A DNA stretch of 26,162 nt from Chloroflexota bacterium. Lineage in GTDB: Bacteria > Chloroflexota > Ktedonobacteria > Ktedonobacterales > Ktedonobacteraceae. The notes below the pieces were generated by a model. It did no database searches. It had not been told where the DNA came from and saw only the letters and a list, made by a program, of their open reading frames with translations. Where the stretch lies: positions 1 through 26,162 of the forward strand of contig DAHVFL010000009.1 of assembly GCA_027316975.1 (NCBI GenBank), given 5' to 3'. How positions within the stretch are numbered: the first letter of the stretch is position 1; every line of letters starts with the position of its first letter. This document shows positions 15,495 through 22,446 of the stretch, one piece after another. The translations under genes and the position numbers were made by a program.

Positions 15495-16259
15495 TCAGAG
15501 GGAGATGAAGGCCACGCCTGGGCCAGGGGCGAACTCCACGTTGACCACCTTCCAGTAATAGACACCCCAGTTCATAGTACTGGCAATCACATGTCCATCG
15601 CCCAGCATTTTCTCTACCACTGCCACATGTCCCAGCCCATATGCCCCTTGCACCCAGGGTTGCAAGTCAACGATGGCTCCCATTCGCGGCGTACTTGAAA
15701 TCCGCCAGTTGAAAGCGCGCGCGCGAGCCGTCCACTGCCACGCATCCGATTGCGTCGTCCAGGGAACGTACACCTTGTTCAACTGGTAGAAACGCTGGGC
15801 AGCCCACCAGGTACACTGCCCATACGGGAAGAAATTCCCCTGCCCGCGCGCCGGTGGCGGACCGCTTTTTACTACTTGTTTGCCTGGAATACACACCGTT
15901 TGATTGACGTAAATCATGTTGGGATTCGCAATGCGGTTGTATGTCGCCAGCTTTTGCCACGACGTGTTGAACCGCGCCGCTATACCGCCGAGCGTGTTGC
16001 CGCCCTTAACCACGTAAACCTGGTCGCCCTTAGAACATGGGGATTGCGCGAATGCGCCAAATAGACGCATCCCCAGCCCGCCACCGAGTAAAAGTACCCC
16101 TGCCACCGCTACCACGCTGATGTGTCTGACGACGGCGCTTGCCATCCGACGCCGCGAAAAGATATGCCAGGTACGTGTTCTGGAGCCATCCTCTCCTCCA
16201 TTCCCATACACTTCGTCAGGCACCGACTTCAATCCGCGTTGGTCTGTCTGCATACGCAA
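15495..16259 (-). CDS. LysM-CHAP cell-wall hydrolase, membrane anchored
   Basis: 254 residues: a basic cytoplasmic tail, a transmembrane helix (about 45-68), a LysM peptidoglycan-binding domain (about 80-125, YVVKGGNTLGGIAARF) and a C-terminal CHAP domain with YGQCTWWAAQ (Cys149), GHVAVVE (His211, Glu216) and Asn230. Such proteins cut peptidoglycan peptides or cross-bridges during growth. Start uncertain: TTG at 16259 (AGAGAGG five bases upstream) or ATG at 16253 (same SD, 11 bases). The helix lies about 45 residues in, so it acts as a signal anchor instead of a cleaved signal, or a later start is used. Confidence 0.88.
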   Translation of the reverse strand: MRMQTDQRGLKSVPDEVYGNGGEDGSRTRTWHIFSRRRMASAVVRHISVVAVAGVLLLGGGLGMRLFGAFAQSPCSKGDQVYVVKGGNTLGGIAARFNTSWQKLATYNRIANPNMIYVNQTVCIPGKQVVKSGPPPARGQGNFFPYGQCTWWAAQRFYQLNKVYVPWTTQSDAWQWTARARAFNWRISSTPRMGAIVDLQPWVQGAYGLGHVAVVEKMLGDGHVIASTMNWGVYYWKVVNVEFAPGPGVAFISL

Positions 16260-16654
16260 GTAAACCTCTCTCTAGTACAAATTTGCCTGGTCAAGAACAG
16301 GTCATCCGCCGTCCACCACATCACACATACCCCCGTAATCAATTTAATGGGACTGCCGGGCATATTAGCGCATCTACATGATGGACACGCTTGATACATC
16401 TTGACACATAGGAGAAATTGGCTAGATGCCACGCATCCGAACCTTGTCCCTCATGATTTTTACCGACCAATATGGGTCATGTCGTGTCACCCTGAGCGCA
16501 GCGAAGGGTCTGGTTGGCGGACACGGAGATCCTTCGCTGCGCTCAGGATGACACGCCCGGTTTTGATCAGAAAAAATCATTAAGATGGAGCTACGTCATT
16601 CACCTATTCGATTGTCAAAGTTTATCAGGACGAGGTCACGCATCATGCCTGATT
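16260..16654. other. Intergenic region with a HPERSEGS repeat
   Basis: 395 bp between the MFS gene end and the CHAP gene start, both on minus. It holds the HPERSEGS hairpin (16483-16555) and presumably the CHAP promoter; no convincing -35/-10 pair or other gene was found. Confidence 0.5.
16483..16555. repeat. HPERSEGS-type dispersed hairpin repeat, copy 2
   Basis: Arms around the shared core CCTGAGCGCAGCGAAGG pair with a few mismatches (for example 16490/16548), loop about 20 nt. The arm flanks (CGTGTCA/TGACACG) differ from copy 1 and the loop is unrelated, so each copy has its own outer stem. It lies about 100 bp downstream of the MFS stop, where it could serve as a transcript end. Confidence 0.75.
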
Positions 16655-17860
16655 TTAGTTGATAAATTTCGAGCTTTGTTCGCTTCGTGGTGCCAGCAAT
16701 AAAAAGAATACTGGCGCGCTACCCAAGATGACCAGGCTTGCCAGCGGGCCGAAGCGTCCCGCTATGAAGCCAACGAGCGTCGGTAAGACGATCTCGAATG
16801 GCTGGCCGAGGCTTGAGATGAAGCGCATCATGCCTGAACGTCCGGGAAGGCGAGCGTATGCCTGGGCCTCAACGATGGGGTACAAGCATGAGCTGCCCAG
16901 GCTCACAATAAAGAAGGCGAGCGGGACAAACCACAAAGTGCGCACGAGCAAGAGGCCTAGTACGCCAACCAGTGCCAGCAACGATGCTATGCGGAGCAAA
17001 CGCAGAGGAGCAATACGTCCGAGCAGGCGATCAAGCAGAAACAGGCCAAGAAAGCCGCCAGCCATGCCGACGCCTACCGTTAACCCACTCATAAGAGCGC
17101 TGGCGCGCAAGACATCGCGCAGGTAGAGTACCAGAAATGTGAGGAAAATTTCGTCGAGCATAGTTGTGAGCATGGACAGTATGACCCAGCGCAACAAGAT
17201 CGTGTCGCGCAGAGCCACGCGTAGCGCAGCACGTATGCTTGTTGCAGGTTGGTTGTCTTTATGACTATAGGAATGGTGATGTTGGGGAAAACGCTGGAAC
17301 CATACACCCAGGGCTGCCGCCAGCCAGCACCCGGCAGCAATCCAGCATAATCCGCGCCAGCCCAGGCCGAAGGAGACGATGGTTGTCACGACCAGTGGCG
17401 AGAGGAAATCACCAATACTGCTTAACATCGTCCAGCGCGTCATGATACGTGCGCCTTCGCCGGGCGCGTTGTCGATCAAGGCGGCCTGAGATAACCCAAT
17501 CGCTATACCACCGGCGGGTGATGCCAAAGAGAAAGCTACCATAAGCAAGAAGAAAGAACTGACGCTGCCCGCCAGTACAAAGACACTGGTGAGGCCAAGC
17601 AGCCCTCCCAGTATCCACCAGCGTTTTGATCCCCGGTCGCTGAACAGGTAGAGTGGCGGCTCGAACACAACGCCTGATATGGCAGACACACTGAAAATCA
17701 GTCCGATTTGTTCATACGTCAATCCCAATTGACCGCGCAGCAGGGGCAGCCCTATAAAGAGGACGCCGGAGATCAGTTCGTCCAGCAGACCCATATTGAT
17801 GAGCAGTAAATTTAGCGACGAACCGCGCTTGATGCGATCGAAAATGTGTCGAAGAAACAT
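16655..17860 (-). CDS. MFS transporter
   Basis: 401-residue inner-membrane protein with about 12 hydrophobic segments and an MFS-type cytoplasmic loop between helices 2 and 3 (SDRGSKRWW, residues about 74-82). A second half begins near residue 215 after a charged loop. Substrate cannot be told; drug or sugar export are both possible. The ATG at 17860 has SD AAAGGG about ten bases upstream. A structured inverted repeat lies 88-127 bp upstream. Confidence 0.85.
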   Translation of the reverse strand: MFLRHIFDRIKRGSSLNLLLINMGLLDELISGVLFIGLPLLRGQLGLTYEQIGLIFSVSAISGVVFEPPLYLFSDRGSKRWWILGGLLGLTSVFVLAGSVSSFFLLMVAFSLASPAGGIAIGLSQAALIDNAPGEGARIMTRWTMLSSIGDFLSPLVVTTIVSFGLGWRGLCWIAAGCWLAAALGVWFQRFPQHHHSYSHKDNQPATSIRAALRVALRDTILLRWVILSMLTTMLDEIFLTFLVLYLRDVLRASALMSGLTVGVGMAGGFLGLFLLDRLLGRIAPLRLLRIASLLALVGVLGLLLVRTLWFVPLAFFIVSLGSSCLYPIVEAQAYARLPGRSGMMRFISSLGQPFEIVLPTLVGFIAGRFGPLASLVILGSAPVFFLLLAPRSEQSSKFIN

Positions 17861-17947
17861 CGTGGAAAATCCCTTTCTCTCATGCGTTTCATGTCATGCC
17901 AACATCCATAAAAACTTGTTGCATGATTGAGAAAGGGCGGAGCGCGG

Positions 17948-17987
17948 GCAACACGAATTACGCCACTGAGTCGTGGCGTTGTGTTGC
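17948..17987. promoter_or_regulatory. Nested inverted repeat upstream of the MFS gene
   Basis: GCAACAC-gaatt-ACGCCAC-tgagtc-GTGGCGT-t-GTGTTGC: two stacked 7-bp complementary arms with an asymmetric interior. It could be an operator or a 5'-leader hairpin for the MFS gene. No regulator is adjacent. Confidence 0.35.
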
Positions 17988-18168
17988 TATACTGCTGGTA
18001 AGAGGCAAGTTAGCAGGGACTGCGAGTTAGCATAATAGTTGCTCCTGATACCTATCTATCATAAGTAAGTATACTGGTGCAACCTGTACTGTCAAGAATA
18101 TCGAATATGAATATTTTGCAATAAAAGTGGAGACAATCGAAACTATCGATGAAAATATCTTCATTAAC

Positions 18169-18276
18169 CGGCCTTCAGGGCGGGGTGCCGCAGGAGCGGC
18201 GAAGCCCCGCCCGTATCCTGTACAGAAGAAGAAATCCCATTGTACAGGGTACGGGCGGGGCTTGCCCCCGCCCTGG
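18169..18276. repeat. Composite GC-rich hairpin repeat block
   Basis: The central hairpin has 23-bp arms (18202-18224 and 18241-18263; AGCCCCGCCCGTA..TGTACA with one G-T pair) and a 16-nt loop. The left arm can also pair with a preceding GGGCGGGG...CCGC stretch, and the right arm with the following CCCCCGCCC, so three alternative hairpins share the same bases. This resembles BIME-like interspersed elements. Only one copy is in the window. Confidence 0.55.
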
Positions 18277-18535
18277 CTGTGTGTCCCATTGGCCGTGTGC
18301 GCTTGCCCTTGCCCCGGCTGTATGCCCTTACCCTCGCCCTGGTCAACGCGCAAACTGCCCCGCCCTGGGTCATCGCACACTCACTCCTGAAGTACCGCCC
18401 CCTTGCCTGTTTTAGAACAGCATGGTACACTTGGCACATGAGATTACAACTTTTTTAGATATCGCTCGTAATAATTATCGGATACTGTTTTTCTGATATT
18501 ACTCATTACAGAAATGTATATAAGCGGTGATAAAA

Positions 18536-19321
18536 ATGGATACATCTCTACATGCTTCTACTTCGGTGGGAGTTTTCGGTTCTCTGCCGGCACGGACGAA
18601 GAGCGCGCGCCGTCGTCAAAGTAGCGGAGTGTTGTCTTCGCCAGGTATTTCGAGCGGAGATAAGGCTGTAGATTTGCAGGCTACCACGGGAGTACAAAGC
18701 ATACCTGGTACCTTTGCGCGGGGGGTCATTGTGGAGGCGCTGAGTGATACAGAACTCGTCCAGCATACGCTAGCTGGTGATCAGGATGCCTTCGCAACGC
18801 TCGTCGAGCGGTATAAAGACGCTGTGCAGAATCTGGCATACCGGATGTTAAGTAATATCACGGAGGCGGAGGATGTCACGCAGGAGGTGTTTGTGCGGGC
18901 GTATACGCAGCTTGCTACGTATAAACCTGCTCACAAATTCAGCACCTGGCTGCTTTCAATCGCTTCGCACCTGGCTATAGATCAACTGAGGCGGCGGCGT
19001 TTCCTGGCATTGCCGCTGGAAGATGTACCGTTCCTGGAATGGGTAGCCGACCTGGGAGCCGGGCCTGAACAATCGGCTCTGGAAGGCGAGCAGCAGGATG
19101 AGATACAAATCTACCTGCGGCGTCTGCCCGGCAAGTACCGGGCCGTGATTGTGCTGCGGTACTGGTATGATTTGTCCTATGACGAGATCGCCCTGGCCTT
19201 AAACTTGACATCGGCGCTGGTCAAAGCGCGTCTCCACCGCGCTCGCGAATTGCTGGCGCGTTACATGAAGGATAATCATCTGAATGAGGAGGAACAGGTC
19301 GATGCGCTGCCGCGACGCTAA
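18536..19321 (+). CDS. ECF RNA polymerase sigma factor
   Basis: 261 residues. Sigma-70 region 2 (about 90-160) shows the -10-recognition style DVTQEVFVRAYTQL and region-2 helix KFSTWLLSIASHLAIDQLRRRR. Region 4 (about 190-245) carries the helix-turn-helix with DLSYDEIALALNLTSALVKARLHRARELL. The first about 75 residues are a Ser/Arg/Gly-rich extension not typical of ECF factors, so an internal start is possible, although none is clearly better; a GTG nine bases upstream (18527) is an alternative. The anti-sigma gene overlaps its 3' end by 20 bp, giving the usual ECF/anti-sigma pair. The target genes and signal are unknown. Confidence 0.9.
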   Translation: MDTSLHASTSVGVFGSLPARTKSARRRQSSGVLSSPGISSGDKAVDLQATTGVQSIPGTFARGVIVEALSDTELVQHTLAGDQDAFATLVERYKDAVQNLAYRMLSNITEAEDVTQEVFVRAYTQLATYKPAHKFSTWLLSIASHLAIDQLRRRRFLALPLEDVPFLEWVADLGAGPEQSALEGEQQDEIQIYLRRLPGKYRAVIVLRYWYDLSYDEIALALNLTSALVKARLHRARELLARYMKDNHLNEEEQVDALPRR

Positions 19322-19862
19322 ACAACAGCTCACCGCTCAGCGTGAAACTGAACCCGAACAGTCAGACAAGCTTCACTTGCAGGAACATTTGAAGCGATGT
19401 CCAGGCTGCCATTCGTTTGAACGGCGTCAATCATATCTCAATACCCTGCTTGAGCCGCCGCCTTCTCGTAGCTATTCTGGCATCTCAACCGAACGCATTA
19501 TGCAGGCCGTCGAGCGGCAGAAACGTATCTCGCAGCAGCTTGAACATATCCAGAACCGGCAACAGGCACGCCTTGCGCGTATGGGTAAGGCGGGTCCTAA
19601 GATAGCCGGGTTGGCATTTTTAATAACAGGCGCGTTCGCCCTGGGGTTGTTTGTTTTGTTCCTGTTCCAACCCGAGGTCTTCATATCCCTACTCTCAACT
19701 CTGAGCGATTTCATCGATGCGCTGTATATGCTGACAGGCTACTTGCAGGCGGGATTGACGCTCATCACCAGCCAGACCTGGTTGTTGTCCGGGGTTGCTT
19801 TAGTGGTAGTGGTTATGATGGGCATGTGGCTTCGCCTTATGCGCATTCCACGCGAAGCATAA
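19302..19862 (+). CDS. Zinc-finger anti-sigma factor, membrane bound
   Basis: 186 residues: an N-terminal zinc-binding anti-sigma domain with His and the cysteines of HLKRCPGC (H-x3-C-x2-C), a charged Gln/Arg linker, then two transmembrane helices (about 98-118 and 146-172). The ATG at 19302 has SD AGGAGG nine bases upstream, inside the sigma gene, so translation is coupled; the in-frame ATG at 19284 would precede that SD. It should hold the ECF sigma factor at the membrane until a signal releases it (family knowledge). Confidence 0.85.
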   Translation: MRCRDAKQQLTAQRETEPEQSDKLHLQEHLKRCPGCHSFERRQSYLNTLLEPPPSRSYSGISTERIMQAVERQKRISQQLEHIQNRQQARLARMGKAGPKIAGLAFLITGAFALGLFVLFLFQPEVFISLLSTLSDFIDALYMLTGYLQAGLTLITSQTWLLSGVALVVVVMMGMWLRLMRIPREA

Positions 19863-19907
19863 GCGACGAAGATCATGGCCGGTCGGTCATGATAGGGAGT
19901 TCTACAT

Positions 19908-20876
19908 ATGCTGAAATTGAAGCCGGCGCGATTACCTCGATTCCTGTTCTTGCTGATCGGGATCGTATTCGTTTCCCTGCTCGTTACCAGTGGTATTACA
20001 GGCATACTTTCACCTGCTGCGCTTGCGGCAGATAGGCCAAATCCCTGCACGAGCAGTAATCAGAGGCCAACATTCGGTGGTGCCATTACGATACGTGCTG
20101 GAAACATGCTGTGTAGCGACGTGACGAATATAGGCGGCACCGTTTCCATACAAGGGCGGGTCGGTGGCAACGTCCTGGCCTTTGGAAGCACAATTATTCT
20201 TACAGGAGGTGTGAACGGAGACATTAAATTGTTTGGCGGGAGCATTCGTTTTCGCCCTGGTTCCTATGTGCATGGGAATGTCAATCTGTATGGAAGCAGG
20301 GTTGATGGAGAGAAAGAAGCTCGTATAGGTGGGATGTTTAGTGACCATAGTAAATCAAGCGGTCTGTTTGGACCCAACGCCTTCACTCTTCCCATCTGGT
20401 TTCTTTTTCTTATGATCCCACTGGGCTTACTCTATACACGCTTCTTACCAGAGCATGTAATGTTTGTAGGCGCGACAGTGAAAAATCAGATGCGCCGCAG
20501 CCTGATGATCGGGTTATTGAGCGCGCTATTAACTCCGGCGGTGCTGCTTATCCTTATTGCATTGATTATATCCATTCCATTCGCATTGATCGTCCTACTC
20601 ATAGTAGTGATCGCCTGGACATCGGGCGCTATTGCTATATGCTGGATACTTGGAGAGCAACTTGTCCATGTATTTACGGCGCATCCACACACGCGCTACC
20701 TCCAGGTCACTGTAGGAGTGATTATGCTAGCGGTATTCATATCGCTCCCGTTCATTGGTTGGATCGTGTTTCTTGGAACAGGCATCGTAGGATCAGGAGC
20801 AGTATTTCTCAGCCGTTTCGGAACGCGGCTCTACCAGCAGCCCAAACCGCCGCTGCCAATCTCATTGCAATTGTAG
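19908..20876 (+). CDS. Exported beta-repeat (bactofilin/polymer-forming-like) multi-pass membrane protein
   Basis: 322 residues: a signal peptide ending near ALA-A (about residue 40), a right-handed beta-repeat segment (about 57-135) with regular G-x-V/I-x-x-x-G spacing as in the polymer-forming (DUF583/bactofilin) fold, then a C-terminal block of about five transmembrane helices (159-300). Third gene of the ECF operon, 45 bp after the anti-sigma stop, so it is probably a structural effector of that regulon or the sensed component. SD AGGGAG eight bases before the ATG. A short inverted repeat ATCATG/CATGAT (19873-19894) sits just upstream of the SD. The precise function is unknown. Confidence 0.75.
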   Translation: MLKLKPARLPRFLFLLIGIVFVSLLVTSGITGILSPAALAADRPNPCTSSNQRPTFGGAITIRAGNMLCSDVTNIGGTVSIQGRVGGNVLAFGSTIILTGGVNGDIKLFGGSIRFRPGSYVHGNVNLYGSRVDGEKEARIGGMFSDHSKSSGLFGPNAFTLPIWFLFLMIPLGLLYTRFLPEHVMFVGATVKNQMRRSLMIGLLSALLTPAVLLILIALIISIPFALIVLLIVVIAWTSGAIAICWILGEQLVHVFTAHPHTRYLQVTVGVIMLAVFISLPFIGWIVFLGTGIVGSGAVFLSRFGTRLYQQPKPPLPISLQL

Positions 20877-20919
20877 TAAACAAGCAAGTAAGACGACTAT
20901 ACTAACGAAGGGGTTAATT

Positions 20920-20935
20920 GCACCCGGCCTTCGGG
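20920..20935. terminator. Small GC-rich hairpin after the ECF operon
   Basis: ACCCG-GCCTT-CGGGT, a five-base stem with a tight loop about 45 bp after the stop of the beta-repeat gene. There is no T-tract, so this is only a weak terminator candidate. Confidence 0.25.
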
Positions 20936-21004
20936 TTGGATGAGGATTGAAGAAACAAACAACTGGACGATCAAACTACGTTGGAAAGATGTGACGGACA
21001 CGAT

Positions 21005-21013
21005 TGATATACT
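21005..21013 (+). promoter_or_regulatory. Extended -10 promoter of the rRNA methyltransferase gene
   Basis: TGA-TATACT, 28 bp before the ATG at 21041. No clear -35. Confidence 0.45.
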
Positions 21014-21040
21014 AACTATCAGGTGGCCGTTGAGGTGAAT

Positions 21041-22393
21041 ATGAGCATAGATGTTGAATTAACAGACCTTGCCTACGGGGGTGACGCGGTAGGTCGATAC
21101 GAAGGGCGAGTCTTGTTTGTGCCGGGGGGTATCCCCGGAGAGCGAGTTCGCGTGGAGGTCGTAGAAGAGCGCAGGGGGCACGCGCGCGCGGAACTACTGG
21201 AAATCCTGCGTCCCGCTCCAGAACGTGTCGACCCGGACTTCCCATTGCTAACTGACAGTGGTTGCCAGTGGCAACATATTGCGTATCCGGCGCAATTGAC
21301 CTGGAAAGCGCATATTGTGCGGCAGTTGTTGGTGCGCATTGGCAAGCAACCGGACGCCCTCGTTCATCCTACTATCGGTATGCCCGCCGGTGTTTCTCCC
21401 TGGCATTATCGCAACCTGGCCCTCTTCTCCATCGGGCCGGCCAACGAAATAGGTTTCAAACTGACCGAGAGCCATGATGTACAGGACCTGGAGACGTGTC
21501 CGCTTTTGCATCCCGCGTTGGACATGGTGTACCAGCACATACGAGCGCGTTTGCTCGCAACCTTTGGTGATTCTCTGGCGCAGATGATCCAGGGCTTCAC
21601 GATTCGCGGCGCCATCGGCGCAGTTGCCACCAACGGAAGCGCAACGCCGGTGAAGGCGGTGCCTACCCTGTTAAGCATCCATGCGCGGCCTGGTTCGGAA
21701 ATCGAGTCGCCCCAGGAACTGGCGCAGGAGCTCATGACCAGCGCGCCGGGTATCGTGGGCGTGATTATAGAGCGTGTCGGTGGTCGCTACGGGCGTGTTG
21801 TGGCCGGACAGGAGTACCTCACGGATGCTGTGCTGAACAAGCGTTTTCGCACGTCCTCCGATTCGTTCTTCCAGGTGAATATGTCGCAGACGCCGGTACT
21901 GGTCGAACGGGCGGTAGCCATGCTTGAGCCAATGCGCTCCGAGGTAGCCCTGGACGGGTATAGCGGCGTTGGCCTCTTCTCGGCTTTCCTGGCGCAACGA
22001 GCGGCGCGCGTGCTGGCAATAGAGTCACAGCCAGGCGCGGTAATGGATGCGCGCGCCAATGCTACGCTGAACAACCAGCCCAACATTACGGCGCTGGAGG
22101 GTACATTGGAACGACTGCTGGGTCAGTTATATTACCGGCGCGAACGTATCGACGTAGCGCTGGTTGACCCGCCTCGCGCTGGATGCCATCCAAAAGCAAT
22201 TCAGGCGCTGCAATCGCTTGCGCCGCGCTCAATAGTGTACGTTTCCTGCGACCCCAGCACACTGGCGCGAGACATTTCTTCGCTCTGTCTCAATAATCGC
22301 TACCGGCTGCTCTACGCGCAGCCTATCGATATGTTCCCACAGACCTACCACATCGAGTGTATCGCGCTGCTAGCGCGCAATGGATTAAGATAA
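21041..22393 (+). CDS. RlmD-like 23S rRNA (uracil-C5)-methyltransferase without the Fe-S cysteines
   Basis: 450-residue TRAM-domain, SAM-dependent methyltransferase. An N-terminal TRAM domain (1-57) is followed by an RNA-binding middle, SAM motif LDGYSGVGLFSAFLA, LVDPPRAGCHP and the catalytic SCDP loop (Cys403). RlmD and related enzymes normally carry a [4Fe-4S] cluster from C-x5-C-x2-C; here the equivalent segment TDSGCQWQHIAYPAQL keeps only Cys75, so no cluster is expected. The ATG at 21041 with SD GAGG is preferred to the GTG at 21023. Target base (U1939, U747 or tRNA U54) is not decidable. Its TAA abuts the 22393-22434 palindrome. Confidence 0.87.
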   Translation: MSIDVELTDLAYGGDAVGRYEGRVLFVPGGIPGERVRVEVVEERRGHARAELLEILRPAPERVDPDFPLLTDSGCQWQHIAYPAQLTWKAHIVRQLLVRIGKQPDALVHPTIGMPAGVSPWHYRNLALFSIGPANEIGFKLTESHDVQDLETCPLLHPALDMVYQHIRARLLATFGDSLAQMIQGFTIRGAIGAVATNGSATPVKAVPTLLSIHARPGSEIESPQELAQELMTSAPGIVGVIIERVGGRYGRVVAGQEYLTDAVLNKRFRTSSDSFFQVNMSQTPVLVERAVAMLEPMRSEVALDGYSGVGLFSAFLAQRAARVLAIESQPGAVMDARANATLNNQPNITALEGTLERLLGQLYYRRERIDVALVDPPRAGCHPKAIQALQSLAPRSIVYVSCDPSTLARDISSLCLNNRYRLLYAQPIDMFPQTYHIECIALLARNGLR

Positions 22394-22434
22394 GAGGAAA
22401 AAGAGAGGGCGCGCGCGCCCTCTCTTTTTCCTCT
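22393..22434. terminator. 42-bp perfect palindrome between convergent genes
   Basis: Perfect 21-bp halves (AGAGGAAAAAGAGAGGGCGC and complement) with the alternating GC centre. It begins on the last base of the methyltransferase TAA and ends 12 bp before the stop of the minus-strand PH-PASTA gene. Its A-rich and T-rich arm ends give a T5 run for each strand, so of the five it comes closest to a bidirectional intrinsic terminator. Confidence 0.7.
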
Positions 22435-22446
22435 ATAATGGATGGC

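Larger units (their letters stand above)
17861..18535. other. Divergent intergenic region rich in inverted repeats
   Basis: 675 bp between the MFS and sigma-factor genes. It contains the nested inverted repeat at 17948-17987 and the composite GC-rich repeat block at 18169-18276, separated and flanked by AT-rich DNA. Open frames over 18027-18458 are GC-rich translations of the repeat in several frames and are not genes. No convincing promoter for the sigma gene was found. Confidence 0.55.

Noticed and set aside
18202..18263. Riboswitch upstream of the ECF gene
   Set aside because: The hairpins are simple GC-rich inverted arms and match no riboswitch consensus that I know; a mobile repeat is a simpler explanation.
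18027..18458. Several overlapping frames in the GC-rich repeat block
   Set aside because: Frames exist on both strands at once, with Pro/Arg/Gly-rich translations of the hairpins and no SD or domain.
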